This document shows, one piece after another, positions 24,821 to 31,051 of a DNA stretch of 57,719 bases (position 1 is the stretch's first letter; each line of letters begins with the position of its first letter). Source of the stretch: a virus. The stretch lies in IMG/VR virus record IMGVR_UViG_3300030389_002117, positions 1 through 57,719 of that record, one strand, 5' to 3'. The notes under the pieces were generated by a model that had not been told where the DNA came from, searched no databases, and saw only the letters and a program-made list of their open reading frames with translations. The position numbers were made by a program, and so were the translations under genes.

Positions 24821-25909
24821 TTACACCTTATCTGCTTGGAACATATAGTTGTTCTCTCTTGCCCATTCTCCAAACTTTGGGTGCTTGAAAACAAGTTCTC
24901 TTGCGTGATACTTCGCAGGCATAACACCTTTGATAAACATGGCTTGAAACTCTTTGTCTAGTCTTATGAAGTAGTCAAACCATGGGGTCACAAACTCTTT
25001 ACTCATTGATGCCAACGCATTGAACACCACCATCGCCTTGATGCTTGGGTTGTCGGGGACAATCGTTTCTTTTGGTTTGGCAATAATATCTGCACGTCTA
25101 GGCATCTGGTCTGCAAGTTCAATAAATGCCATCAAGTCAACTGCGCCACGTTGACCGATTGTACCCATCAATACTATCTTCATAACACCTTTTGGTATGT
25201 TATATTCTTCGCATCTGGTGATAACTTTACTTGCCATTTCTAAACTACGACCTGTTACAAAACATTCTCTTTGTAGGTTTGGGTGGTAGATGTACGGGTT
25301 GTCATTTGCTTCTTTTACTTCCTCATGTGCTTGGAAGATTTGTGGAAACTCTTTGGCAAATCCTAATACCGAGGAATGAATATTGTTGCTTATTGCCCAA
25401 TCTATCCATTCTTCGTTGGTGGGTTTTCTTAGATTGATAACCACAACCCTATCTCGGTGGTGGTCTTGTAGTAAATCGCCAATACCTTCGTTGGCTTTGT
25501 TGGTCGTTGCAAACACGATACTGCCTTCTGGTAACTTGTAACCACCTATTTGTCGTTCCAACATTATTCGCATCAACGCATTTTTAACTGACGTGTTTGC
25601 CTTGCCTATCTCGTCTAACATCAAGATAATCGGTTTGCCTGTGTGCAATCCAAACTCTTCGTTTGGTGCAAAACTTACATAGTCAACCTCTGATTGACTT
25701 TTTATCTTGGGTATCAACATATCGCCAACATCTTTTGTTGTGCAATCAAAGTATGCAAGGTGGTGACTAGGAAATGCTTCCCCCAACTCTTTGAGTGCTG
25801 ACGTTTTGCCAAACCCTTTGTCACCTACTACCAACGGTGTGACTTGGTCACCAACTGCTCTGGTAAATTCAATCGCTTGTGGTAAATTTATTGTTGTATT
25901 GTTTTCCAT
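24821..25909 (-). CDS. MoxR-type AAA+ ATPase
   Basis: A 362-residue protein. Start at 25909 (MENNTTINLPQAIEF) is chosen because it follows the conserved leader and GAGGATAAAACA; the longer frame to 26047 would read through the palindrome and into the upstream gene. Walker A is GDKGFGKT (residues 29-36), Walker B is ILMLDEIGKA, and sensor 1 is FATTNKANEG. The fold fits MoxR ATPases, which remodel proteins together with VWA partners; the VWA protein lies three small genes downstream and a DUF3150-like gene directly upstream. The three form a recognisable phage module whose target is unknown. Confidence 0.9.
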   Translation of the reverse strand: MENNTTINLPQAIEFTRAVGDQVTPLVVGDKGFGKTSALKELGEAFPSHHLAYFDCTTKDVGDMLIPKIKSQSEVDYVSFAPNEEFGLHTGKPIILMLDEIGKANTSVKNALMRIMLERQIGGYKLPEGSIVFATTNKANEGIGDLLQDHHRDRVVVINLRKPTNEEWIDWAISNNIHSSVLGFAKEFPQIFQAHEEVKEANDNPYIYHPNLQRECFVTGRSLEMASKVITRCEEYNIPKGVMKIVLMGTIGQRGAVDLMAFIELADQMPRRADIIAKPKETIVPDNPSIKAMVVFNALASMSKEFVTPWFDYFIRLDKEFQAMFIKGVMPAKYHARELVFKHPKFGEWARENNYMFQADKV

Positions 25910-25951
25910 TGTTTTATCCTCTTGGTTAATGGGGTAACATGTTACCCTGTT
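25910..25951 (-). promoter_or_regulatory. Conserved palindromic leader, copy 2 (25932-25947 dyad)
   Basis: On the minus strand: CAACA, then the perfect 16-bp dyad GGGTAACATGTTACCC, then CATTAACCAAGAGGATAAAACA before the ATG of the MoxR gene. Same design and spacing as the leaders at 23065 and 27066. It also lies directly after the stop of the DUF3150-like gene, so it could act on DNA as an operator or on RNA as an intercistronic hairpin. Confidence 0.75.
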
Positions 25952-25958
25952 GTTTAAA

Positions 25959-26867
25959 TTAGAAGTCAAGTGTTTTGATTTGCTTGATTGCTTCGTCAAC
26001 CTTTGTCTTAACTTGTTTGCGTAAGGTTGCATCTTTACGTAACCCATCAGGTGTTACGTCCTTAAATAACTCTTGTAAACTTTTACGTAACTTTGTTATC
26101 TCAGGGTCATCTGTTATACCCAGAAGAGAGATTGCATTGGTCACATTCGATACAAGAGTATCTCGGAAAGTCTTTTTGGATTCGTTGTCCTTGAAATCCA
26201 GACGTTCCGACATTCTTTGCAAAGGGTCAACCATGGATATGATTGCCTTTGTGAACATACGATTATAATATTCCTCGAAATTTTTCTTTATAGCATCTTC
26301 TTGCTCTTTGCCTATATCAACTCTGAAGTCTGGTGCTGACGGCAAAGCCATGACGTTTAGTCGCCAACTAAATTTATCTCGTAACGTGTTTGCGTCGGGA
26401 TAATCGTTTTGGTTGAACAAGTCACCGAGTTTTGTTTGTGCTTCGATAACTGCCCAATCGTATGACTTCAAAAATGTCTCGACTAATTTCCAATATTTTT
26501 GTTCAAGTTCTGACAGTTTGTTTGTAAAAGATAAAAACTCGCCGTTGGGTATTATACGCAATCCGTTGTCTGACCATGGCAAAGTTAATTGATAAACTGT
26601 ACTGCGTGCTAAACCTACAAACTTTTTTATTGCATCTAAGTTTGGGTTATTACCGAGTAATGACTTGTAAACACTCGCCACGTTGACATCTGCGTTATTA
26701 CTTGCCGTGACTTGAGAACTTGCTCCTTTATCTTGGCAACGTCCTGTCCATTGTGAGATATTAAACTCAACCAAAGAACAAGCTCCTGTTAAACTTGGGT
26801 ATGTGTTTTGTTGTGTTGTTGAGTAATCGGGTAACGTGTTACCCTGTTGTGTTGTTGTATCTTTCAT
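25959..26867 (-). CDS. DUF3150-like protein of the MoxR/VWA module
   Basis: A 302-residue protein. The body is helical with phrases typical of phage DUF3150 proteins, such as FSWRLNVMALPSAPDFRVD and a C-terminal KVDEAIKQIKTL. DUF3150 genes commonly sit beside phage MoxR ATPases, as here. The start at 26867 follows AGGAGAATAAA. Its first codons are unusual: codons 8-13 (QGNTLP) are encoded by a GGGTAAC/GTTACCC palindrome, and residues 5-25 are Thr/Gln-rich. The N-terminus may thus be shaped by an embedded operator rather than by protein function. Confidence 0.75.
   Translation of the reverse strand: MKDTTTQQGNTLPDYSTTQQNTYPSLTGACSLVEFNISQWTGRCQDKGASSQVTASNNADVNVASVYKSLLGNNPNLDAIKKFVGLARSTVYQLTLPWSDNGLRIIPNGEFLSFTNKLSELEQKYWKLVETFLKSYDWAVIEAQTKLGDLFNQNDYPDANTLRDKFSWRLNVMALPSAPDFRVDIGKEQEDAIKKNFEEYYNRMFTKAIISMVDPLQRMSERLDFKDNESKKTFRDTLVSNVTNAISLLGITDDPEITKLRKSLQELFKDVTPDGLRKDATLRKQVKTKVDEAIKQIKTLDF
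26829..26844. promoter_or_regulatory. Palindrome inside the start of the DUF3150-like gene
   Basis: GGGTAACGTGTTACCC, 7-bp arms with a 2-base centre, lies 23-39 bases inside the coding sequence. It belongs to the same site family as the intergenic leaders but lacks the ATTAACCAA flank. Binding here would act as a roadblock just after transcription start, or the RNA stem would affect early translation. Confidence 0.7.
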
Positions 26868-26876
26868 TTTATTCTC

Positions 26877-27065
26877 CTATTGTTTGTTAAGTTGTTGTAG
26901 TTCTTTTGTATTGCTGATACGTGTGTACCCTTGCTTGTGTGCAATCGGTGCAATCGTCCAACCTTGCCTTGTTTCTTGTGCTAACGTGTCACCACAAGAT
27001 AGACAAGTTTTGTATCCTAACTCGTAACGTCTTGGGTTAATATCTTCGCCACATTTACATAACAT
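26877..27065 (-). CDS. 62-residue small zinc-finger protein
   Basis: Begins MLCKCGEDINPRRYELGYKT followed by CLSCGDTLAQ. The CxC...CxxC set, with the phrase INPRRYELGYKTCLSCGD, matches small treble-clef or DksA/TraR-like zinc proteins common in phages. The C-terminus (HKQGYTRISNTKELQQLNKQ) is polar. It is the first leftward gene after the repeat-rich origin-like region and carries the conserved palindromic leader. It may be a transcription or RNA polymerase-binding factor, which is inference from family style. Confidence 0.75.
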   Translation of the reverse strand: MLCKCGEDINPRRYELGYKTCLSCGDTLAQETRQGWTIAPIAHKQGYTRISNTKELQQLNKQ

Positions 27066-27111
27066 ATTGTTTTACCTCTTTGGTTAATGGGGTAACACGT
27101 TACCCCGTTGG
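27066..27111 (-). promoter_or_regulatory. Conserved palindromic leader, copy 3 (27089-27106 dyad)
   Basis: On the minus strand: CAAC, then an 18-bp dyad of GGGGTAAC/GTTACCCC arms with a 2-base centre, then ATTAACCAAAGAGGTAAAACAA before the ATG at 27065. A degenerate second site, GTAACGTGTTATC, follows at 27125-27137. This copy borders the origin-like region. Confidence 0.75.
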
Positions 27112-27257
27112 TTAAATCTTTGTAGTAACGTGTTATCATATGACGTTATACGATAACTTGAAACCACTTACAGTATAGCAAATTACAGGGCTTGTGTCAA
27201 GAAGTGTTACTCAAGAGTTTTTAGTATCACATGGTGTTACATAAGTTTTTTGAGTAT

Positions 27258-27290
27258 AATGTTACCCTAATGTTACCCTAATGTTACCTT
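27258..27290 (+). repeat. Iteron array A: three 11-bp AATGTTACCCT units
   Basis: Units at 27258-27268, 27269-27279 and 27280-27290; the third ends in CTT instead of CCT. They have exact 11-bp periodicity, about one DNA helical turn, so sites lie on one face of the helix. The array is the reverse complement of array B. Confidence 0.9.
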
Positions 27291-27419
27291 TTATTTTAGT
27301 GTAAGTCATTGAAAATAAAAGAATGTTACTTTGTTACCTTTTTATCGGATAGGAGAGAGTTTTAAAAAAGCGGTGGTTGTGGTGGTGGAAAAGGTAACAA
27401 AACCCTAACAAACTAAAAT

Positions 27420-27530
27420 GTTTCTTTATAATTTTTAAAAAGGTAACATTATAAAAAATATAGTAAAAATAATAAAATTCTTATGCTTATAAATAACTAT
27501 ATACAACTATATACAACTAGGTACAACCAA
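27420..27530. other. AT-rich core between iteron arrays (candidate unwinding element)
   Basis: Nearly all A/T with short direct repeats (ACTATATACAACTATATACA, 10-bp period) and an isolated AAGGTAACATT site at 27440-27450. It lies between the two oppositely oriented iteron arrays, the position expected for an unwinding element. Confidence 0.45.
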
Positions 27531-27535
27531 AATCA

Positions 27536-27569
27536 AATGTTACCTTTTGCCTGAAAAAAAGGTAACATT
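27536..27569. repeat. 13-bp inverted repeat beside iteron array B
   Basis: AATGTTACCTTTT at 27536-27548 and its reverse complement AAAAGGTAACATT at 27557-27569, separated by 8 bases. The right arm is also the first iteron of array B. It could form a cruciform or place two initiator molecules face to face. Confidence 0.8.
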
Positions 27570-27602
27570 AGGGTAACATTAGGGTAACATTAGGGTAACA
27601 TT
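27559..27602 (-). repeat. Iteron array B: four 11-bp AGGGTAACATT units
   Basis: Units at 27559-27569 (AAGGTAACATT), 27570-27580, 27581-27591 and 27592-27602. Exact 11-bp period. Inverted relative to array A, about 300 bp away. Confidence 0.9.
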
Positions 27603-27612
27603 ATAAAACTAC

Positions 27613-27666
27613 GTCATAACGTGTTATCACAAGATTATCATGTCATAACGTGTTGTCACAAGATTA
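27613..27666. repeat. 25-bp direct repeat pair, 29-bp period
   Basis: GTCATAACGTGTT, then A or G, then TCACAAGATTA: copies at 27613-27637 and 27642-27666 differ by one base. Each contains TAACGTGTTA or TAACGTGTTG, a degenerate form of the palindromic site. Confidence 0.8.
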
Positions 27667-27667
27667 C

Positions 27668-27870
27668 TTGGTTACTCAACGGTGTAACATGTTACACAGA
27701 AGCTCAACGCAGACCAAAAAACTGGTTTCGATTAAACGGGTAACATGTTACACAGATACTCAAAGCACAATGCGGAAGTAAAAGACTTGTTTAATCAAAC
27801 GGGTAACGTGTTACACTGTGAGTAGCTAAGTAACATCAAGGCATATTATCTGAGGCACAACGCAGAACAT
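27668..27870. repeat. Three ~60-bp degenerate repeats each with a GTAAC palindrome
   Basis: Palindromes lie at 27682-27697 (GTGTAACATGTTACAC, perfect 16 bp), 27740-27751 (GTAACATGTTAC) and 27803-27814 (GTAACGTGTTAC), spaced about 56 and 63 bp. The stretches between share degenerate words such as CTCAACGCAGA, CACAATGCGGAA, CACAACGCAGAA and AACTGG. The regular spacing of about 5-6 helical turns would let bound proteins loop or wrap the DNA. Confidence 0.75.
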
Positions 27871-27898
27871 ACAACTGGCATCATAAAAAATTTTTAGA

Positions 27899-27918
27899 GG
27901 TGACTCCTTAGAGCCACC
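27899..27918 (-). terminator. Terminator downstream of the 27931-28518 gene
   Basis: On the minus strand GGTGGCTC and GAGTCACC form an 8-bp stem (one G-U pair) with a 4-base loop, followed within a few bases by TAAAAATTTTTT. It ends leftward transcription before the repeat-rich region, insulating the candidate origin from the 195-residue gene. Confidence 0.7.
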
Positions 27919-27930
27919 CCTTGTTTTTTG

Positions 27931-28518
27931 TTAAGACATATCTTTTATCTGTTTGATTATATCTTGTAGTGTTTTGATAACTTTTGAATAATCAGCATTG
28001 TTATCACTTTCTTTAGTAGCCCTTGTTTTTGCTTTAGTTAGAAGATTGAGCAAATATTCACTGGCTGGTTTATTTGCACCTTTTTTAGTCTTTCTTTCTA
28101 CACCTTGTACAATCATTAAAGCGTTTCTTATTCTAGTAAAGTAACTAGTGTAACTTCTAACTTCCTTTACTTTATCGATGCCTGCTGGGTATACTTTAGC
28201 AATAGCTTTGTTTCTTTTAGCCGGGTCAGATATTGTATTAAATATTTGACACAAAGATACTTTAACCTCTTCTGGTGTATGACCTTTAAATAACTTAGGG
28301 AATTTACTAGCTTGTATTCCAATCCTATGTAAATGTACCGCTTTAGTCATAGCATTAGTTGCTTCCTTATTAACACTATCAGCGGGTTTTACTGCCATAT
28401 CATGTGTAAAACCTGCCTCAAAAAGCGCTTGGGCATTATCCAAAACTTGCGAGTCCGCTTTATCAAATGTTTTTAAAAGCTTATTTGCGTTAGTAGTTAT
28501 TTTTTCAAGATTTAACAT
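27931..28518 (-). CDS. 195-residue hypothetical early protein, single-gene unit
   Basis: Basic, mostly helical, beginning MLNLEKITTNANKLLKTFDK. Phrases include TPEEVKVSLCQIFNTISDPA and a Lys-rich segment ERKTKKGANKPA. No family recognised. It has its own promoter candidate with a perfect TTGACA -35 (28599-28604) and its own terminator, so it is transcribed alone as the first leftward gene. This isolation next to the origin-like region makes it a candidate early regulator or initiator binding the GTAAC sites, an inference only. Confidence 0.7.
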   Translation of the reverse strand: MLNLEKITTNANKLLKTFDKADSQVLDNAQALFEAGFTHDMAVKPADSVNKEATNAMTKAVHLHRIGIQASKFPKLFKGHTPEEVKVSLCQIFNTISDPAKRNKAIAKVYPAGIDKVKEVRSYTSYFTRIRNALMIVQGVERKTKKGANKPASEYLLNLLTKAKTRATKESDNNADYSKVIKTLQDIIKQIKDMS

Positions 28519-28575
28519 ATTTTTTCCTTTATGTTTAAGTTTGTTTACACAAATCGTTATTGATTTGATGAATTA

Positions 28576-28604
28576 TTTATGGCATATCTATTTACATTTG
28601 TCAA
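28576..28604 (-). promoter_or_regulatory. Leftward sigma70-type promoter
   Basis: On the minus strand a perfect TTGACA (28604-28599), a 17-base spacer and CATAAA (28581-28576). It lies about 60 bases before the ATG at 28518. Its -35 overlaps that of the rightward promoter. Confidence 0.55.
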
Positions 28605-28626
28605 GTACCTAATAATACTTTATGAT
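28598..28626 (+). promoter_or_regulatory. Rightward sigma70-type promoter of the late operon
   Basis: TTGTCA (28598-28603), 17-base spacer, TATGAT (28621-28626), with a second TATGAT at 28631-28636 from a tandem repeat. It is the best match upstream of the terminase operon, and shares bases with the leftward -35, so the two promoters should compete. Confidence 0.5.
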
Positions 28627-28647
28627 ACTTTATGATACTATAGGCAC

Positions 28648-28663
28648 GGGGGGTGTACCCCCC
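28648..28663 (+). terminator. G6/C6 hairpin just downstream of the rightward promoter (attenuator candidate)
   Basis: Six G, loop TGTA, six C, then TTTGTG. The stem is all G-C and sits about 20 bases past the -10, so nearly every rightward transcript would begin with it. The short T tract makes it a weak terminator; pausing, antitermination or 5'-end protection are alternatives. Confidence 0.4.
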
Positions 28664-28911
28664 TTTGTGTGTGTAGCTGTGTGCTATATGTATATATATT
28701 ATTTTCCATAAATAAATTCAGTTTTCTTCAGTTTAGACCCCCCACCCCCCTATATATAGAAACACCCCCCTTTGGAGTCCCAAACTACTTTACAAAATAT
28801 TTTTTTGTGCTATATAATGGTTTTGCGTGGTCGCACATAACGGATTCCCAATAATGTACTCATACTTGTCCTGCGGCTACGCCCCAACCGGTTTAGAACC
28901 TGCGAGTTTAT

Positions 28912-29505
28912 ATGACGATGATAGTAGAGCCCGAACTGGGCGTACCGATGAAAAAAGAAAAGGCACCGATTGATTTTAAAGATCGGGTCGAGTCGGCTGC
29001 AAATACAGCGAGTGAGCTCGAAGAACATGGGCTTGATCTTGAACCGTCTAAAGAAGATAAAGATATTGCAGCTAAACTTGTGACCTCCTATGCAGAAAAC
29101 TCTGAAAAAACATCAAATAAAGTAACAGATAAGAAGATTGCGACTCTTACACCGGCTTCTTTGAGGCTCACAGATAGTATTTTAAAAGAATTTGGACGCT
29201 CTGTTGTCGAAAGTTCGGTGCAAATACGTCATTTGGTGACCAACAAACTTCTTTTAGAAACTGATAACCCTGATCCACGGGTAAGAATCCGTGCTTTGGA
29301 GCTTTTAGGAAAGATTTCTGACGTCGGATTGTTCACAGATAAGTCAGAAGTTACTATAACACATCAATCTACAGCCGATTTACGTGAAAAACTTCGTTCG
29401 AAGTTGTCAAAACTTGTTAATCCGCCAGAAGAAGCGGTAATTTTGGACGGAGAACCCGTAAATGTGGACGAAGAACTCGGATTAAACGAGGAAAAAGATG
29501 AATAA
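28912..29505 (+). CDS. terS: Terminase small subunit (probable)
   Basis: A 197-residue protein directly upstream of, and overlapping by 8 bases, the large terminase. It is helical and charged, with RIRALELLGKISDVGLFTD followed by a helical stretch near residues 160-175, in the usual style of small terminases that bind the packaging site. The start is not certain: ATG at 28912, 28918 or 28948 are all possible and none has a strong ribosome site. The small-subunit call is from size, position and style. Confidence 0.7.
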   Translation: MTMIVEPELGVPMKKEKAPIDFKDRVESAANTASELEEHGLDLEPSKEDKDIAAKLVTSYAENSEKTSNKVTDKKIATLTPASLRLTDSILKEFGRSVVESSVQIRHLVTNKLLLETDNPDPRVRIRALELLGKISDVGLFTDKSEVTITHQSTADLREKLRSKLSKLVNPPEEAVILDGEPVNVDEELGLNEEKDE

Positions 29506-31051
29506 ACCCGTTTTAGACTTCACGGAGGAGGAAATACAGCTGATGTTGGACAATTTAGACCAATATACTCCTGAAGAAGTTGCAGAAATTGACAGAATGG
29601 TCGATGAATTGGCTATTCGCAATAAAAATCAGGCATCTTACGACGATTTAATTGCTTTTTGTAGAGCGATGCAGCCTGATTACATCGTAGGTAAGCATCA
29701 TCGCATGCTGGCAGATATGCTCATGGGGATTGAAAGAGGAGAAAAGGACCGTATTTGCGTGAATATTCCTCCTCGACATGGCAAATCTCAGCTTGTTTCG
29801 ATTATGTTTCCTGCATGGTTTCTTGGACGAAACCCAACAAAAAAGGTTATGATGGTGTCCCATACGACTGATCTTGCAGTCGATTTTGGGCGTAAAGTTC
29901 GTAACTTAATAGCCACAGAGGCTTATGAGGCAATCTTTCCAACCGTTAAATTAGCAGTAGACTCAAAATCAGCAGGACGGTGGAATACAAATACAGGAGG
30001 TGAATATTATGCGTGTGGTATTGGTTCTTCTATTGCTGGGCGGGGGGCTGATCTCTTGCTCGTCGACGACCCACACTCTGAACAAGACGTCATTAATGGA
30101 AACTTTGAAGTGTTCGAAAAAGCTTACGACTGGTTCACTTTCGGGGCTCGTACCCGTCTTATGCCAGGAGGTAGCGTTGCCATAATCCAAACCCGTTGGC
30201 ACATGGACGACTTGACAGGACGTGTTGTAAAAGACATGTCACAGAATGATCGGTCTGATCAGTATGAAGTTGTAGAGTTTCCAGCGATTATAGACACAGT
30301 AGATAAAGAAACAGGACTATCTGTTCAAAAACCTTTATGGGCTGAGTTTTTTGACCTGGAAGCTCTACTACGTACAAAAGCATCTATGCCGGTGTTTCAG
30401 TGGAATGCTCAGTATCAACAAGAGCCAACCGCTGAAGAAGCAGCTTTGGTTAAACGAGAGTGGTGGCAAAGATGGAAGAAAGAAAACCCACCCCTTTGCG
30501 AATATATTATCATGTCTTTGGATGCTGCAGCTGAAACGCACAACCGGGCAGACTACACTGCTTTGACGACTTGGGGCGTTTTTTTGAACGAAGAGGTAGA
30601 CAACTACAATATTATTCTGTTAAATAGTATAAAGAAGCGGTTAGAGTTTCCTGAGCTTAAACAAACAGCGATGGATCAGTACAGTGAATGGGAGCCCGAC
30701 TCGTTTATCGTAGAAAAGAAAAGTGCAGGTACAGCCCTGTACCAAGAAATGAGGAGAATGGGAATCCCTGTATCAGAGTTTACTCCACACAGAGGTTCTG
30801 GAGATAAGATGGCAAGACTTAATTCTGTGACAGATATCGTAGCATCAGGGCTTGTATGGATACCTGAAACACGTTGGGCAGAAGAAGTCGTAGAAGAAAT
30901 AGCAGGATTCCCGTTTATGAGTAATGATGACCTCGTAGACGCAACCGTCATGGCTCTTATGCGATTTAGGCAGGGCGGCTTTATAAGACTACCAAACGAT
31001 GAACCAGACGAGGTTCAATATTTTAAACGTAGAAAAAATGGATTTTACTAA
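29498..31051 (+). CDS. terL: Terminase large subunit
   Basis: A 517-residue packaging motor. The N-terminal ATPase has Walker A-like PPRHGKS near residue 91 and Walker B LLLVDDPHS near residue 190. The C-terminal nuclease has MSLDAAAE (RNase H-like first Asp) near residue 340 and NDDLVDATVMALM near the end with further acidic residues. It translocates DNA into the prohead and cuts it. Genes before and after overlap or abut by single bases (ATGA, TAATGG). The Walker A form GRHGKS-type is usual for phage terminases. Confidence 0.95.
   Translation: MNKPVLDFTEEEIQLMLDNLDQYTPEEVAEIDRMVDELAIRNKNQASYDDLIAFCRAMQPDYIVGKHHRMLADMLMGIERGEKDRICVNIPPRHGKSQLVSIMFPAWFLGRNPTKKVMMVSHTTDLAVDFGRKVRNLIATEAYEAIFPTVKLAVDSKSAGRWNTNTGGEYYACGIGSSIAGRGADLLLVDDPHSEQDVINGNFEVFEKAYDWFTFGARTRLMPGGSVAIIQTRWHMDDLTGRVVKDMSQNDRSDQYEVVEFPAIIDTVDKETGLSVQKPLWAEFFDLEALLRTKASMPVFQWNAQYQQEPTAEEAALVKREWWQRWKKENPPLCEYIIMSLDAAAETHNRADYTALTTWGVFLNEEVDNYNIILLNSIKKRLEFPELKQTAMDQYSEWEPDSFIVEKKSAGTALYQEMRRMGIPVSEFTPHRGSGDKMARLNSVTDIVASGLVWIPETRWAEEVVEEIAGFPFMSNDDLVDATVMALMRFRQGGFIRLPNDEPDEVQYFKRRKNGFY

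Larger units (their letters stand above)
27107..27930. other. Repeat-rich non-coding region, candidate replication origin and control region
   Basis: About 820 bases with no credible gene on either strand, in a genome that otherwise has almost no gaps. It holds, in order: degenerate GTAAC palindromes; a rightward-reading array of three 11-bp iterons (27258-27290); purine-rich sequence; an AT-rich stretch (27420-27530); an inverted array of four 11-bp iterons (27559-27602); a 29-bp direct repeat pair (27613-27666); and three roughly 60-bp units with a GTAAC palindrome (27670-27860). Iterons flanking an AT-rich core and abutting the early operon fit an iteron-type origin. Function is inferred; no initiator-site pair is proven. 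Confidence 0.6.
28519..28911. other. Divergent control region between early and late operons
   Basis: About 390 bases without a firm gene. It holds back-to-back promoter candidates (28576-28626), tandem TATGATACTT repeats, a G6/C6 hairpin (28648-28663) and C-rich tracts around 28738-28772 separated by TATATATAG. A 39-codon plus-strand frame at 28854-28973 (MYSYLSCGYAPTGLEPASLY onward) overlaps the terminase gene start in another frame and might be expressed. Confidence 0.6.

Noticed and set aside
24821-26047. Long start of the MoxR gene at 26047
   Set aside because: Would read through the palindromic leader and 89 bases of the DUF3150-like gene; the ATG at 25909 has the conserved leader.
20804-27106. 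GTAAC palindromes as intrinsic terminators
   Set aside because: Stems are moderate (7 bp, tetraloop) and none is followed by a proper U tract; several are at gene starts or inside genes.
27668-27870. Regular ~60-bp repeats as a CRISPR array
   Set aside because: Repeat units are degenerate, palindromic sites not of CRISPR form, spacers not unique, and no cas genes are near (the Cas4-like gene at 16375 is part of the replication operon).
28860-28910. Possible tRNA near GGTTTAGAACC
   Set aside because: No cloverleaf, no T-arm consensus, no acceptor stem found; no tRNA seen elsewhere.
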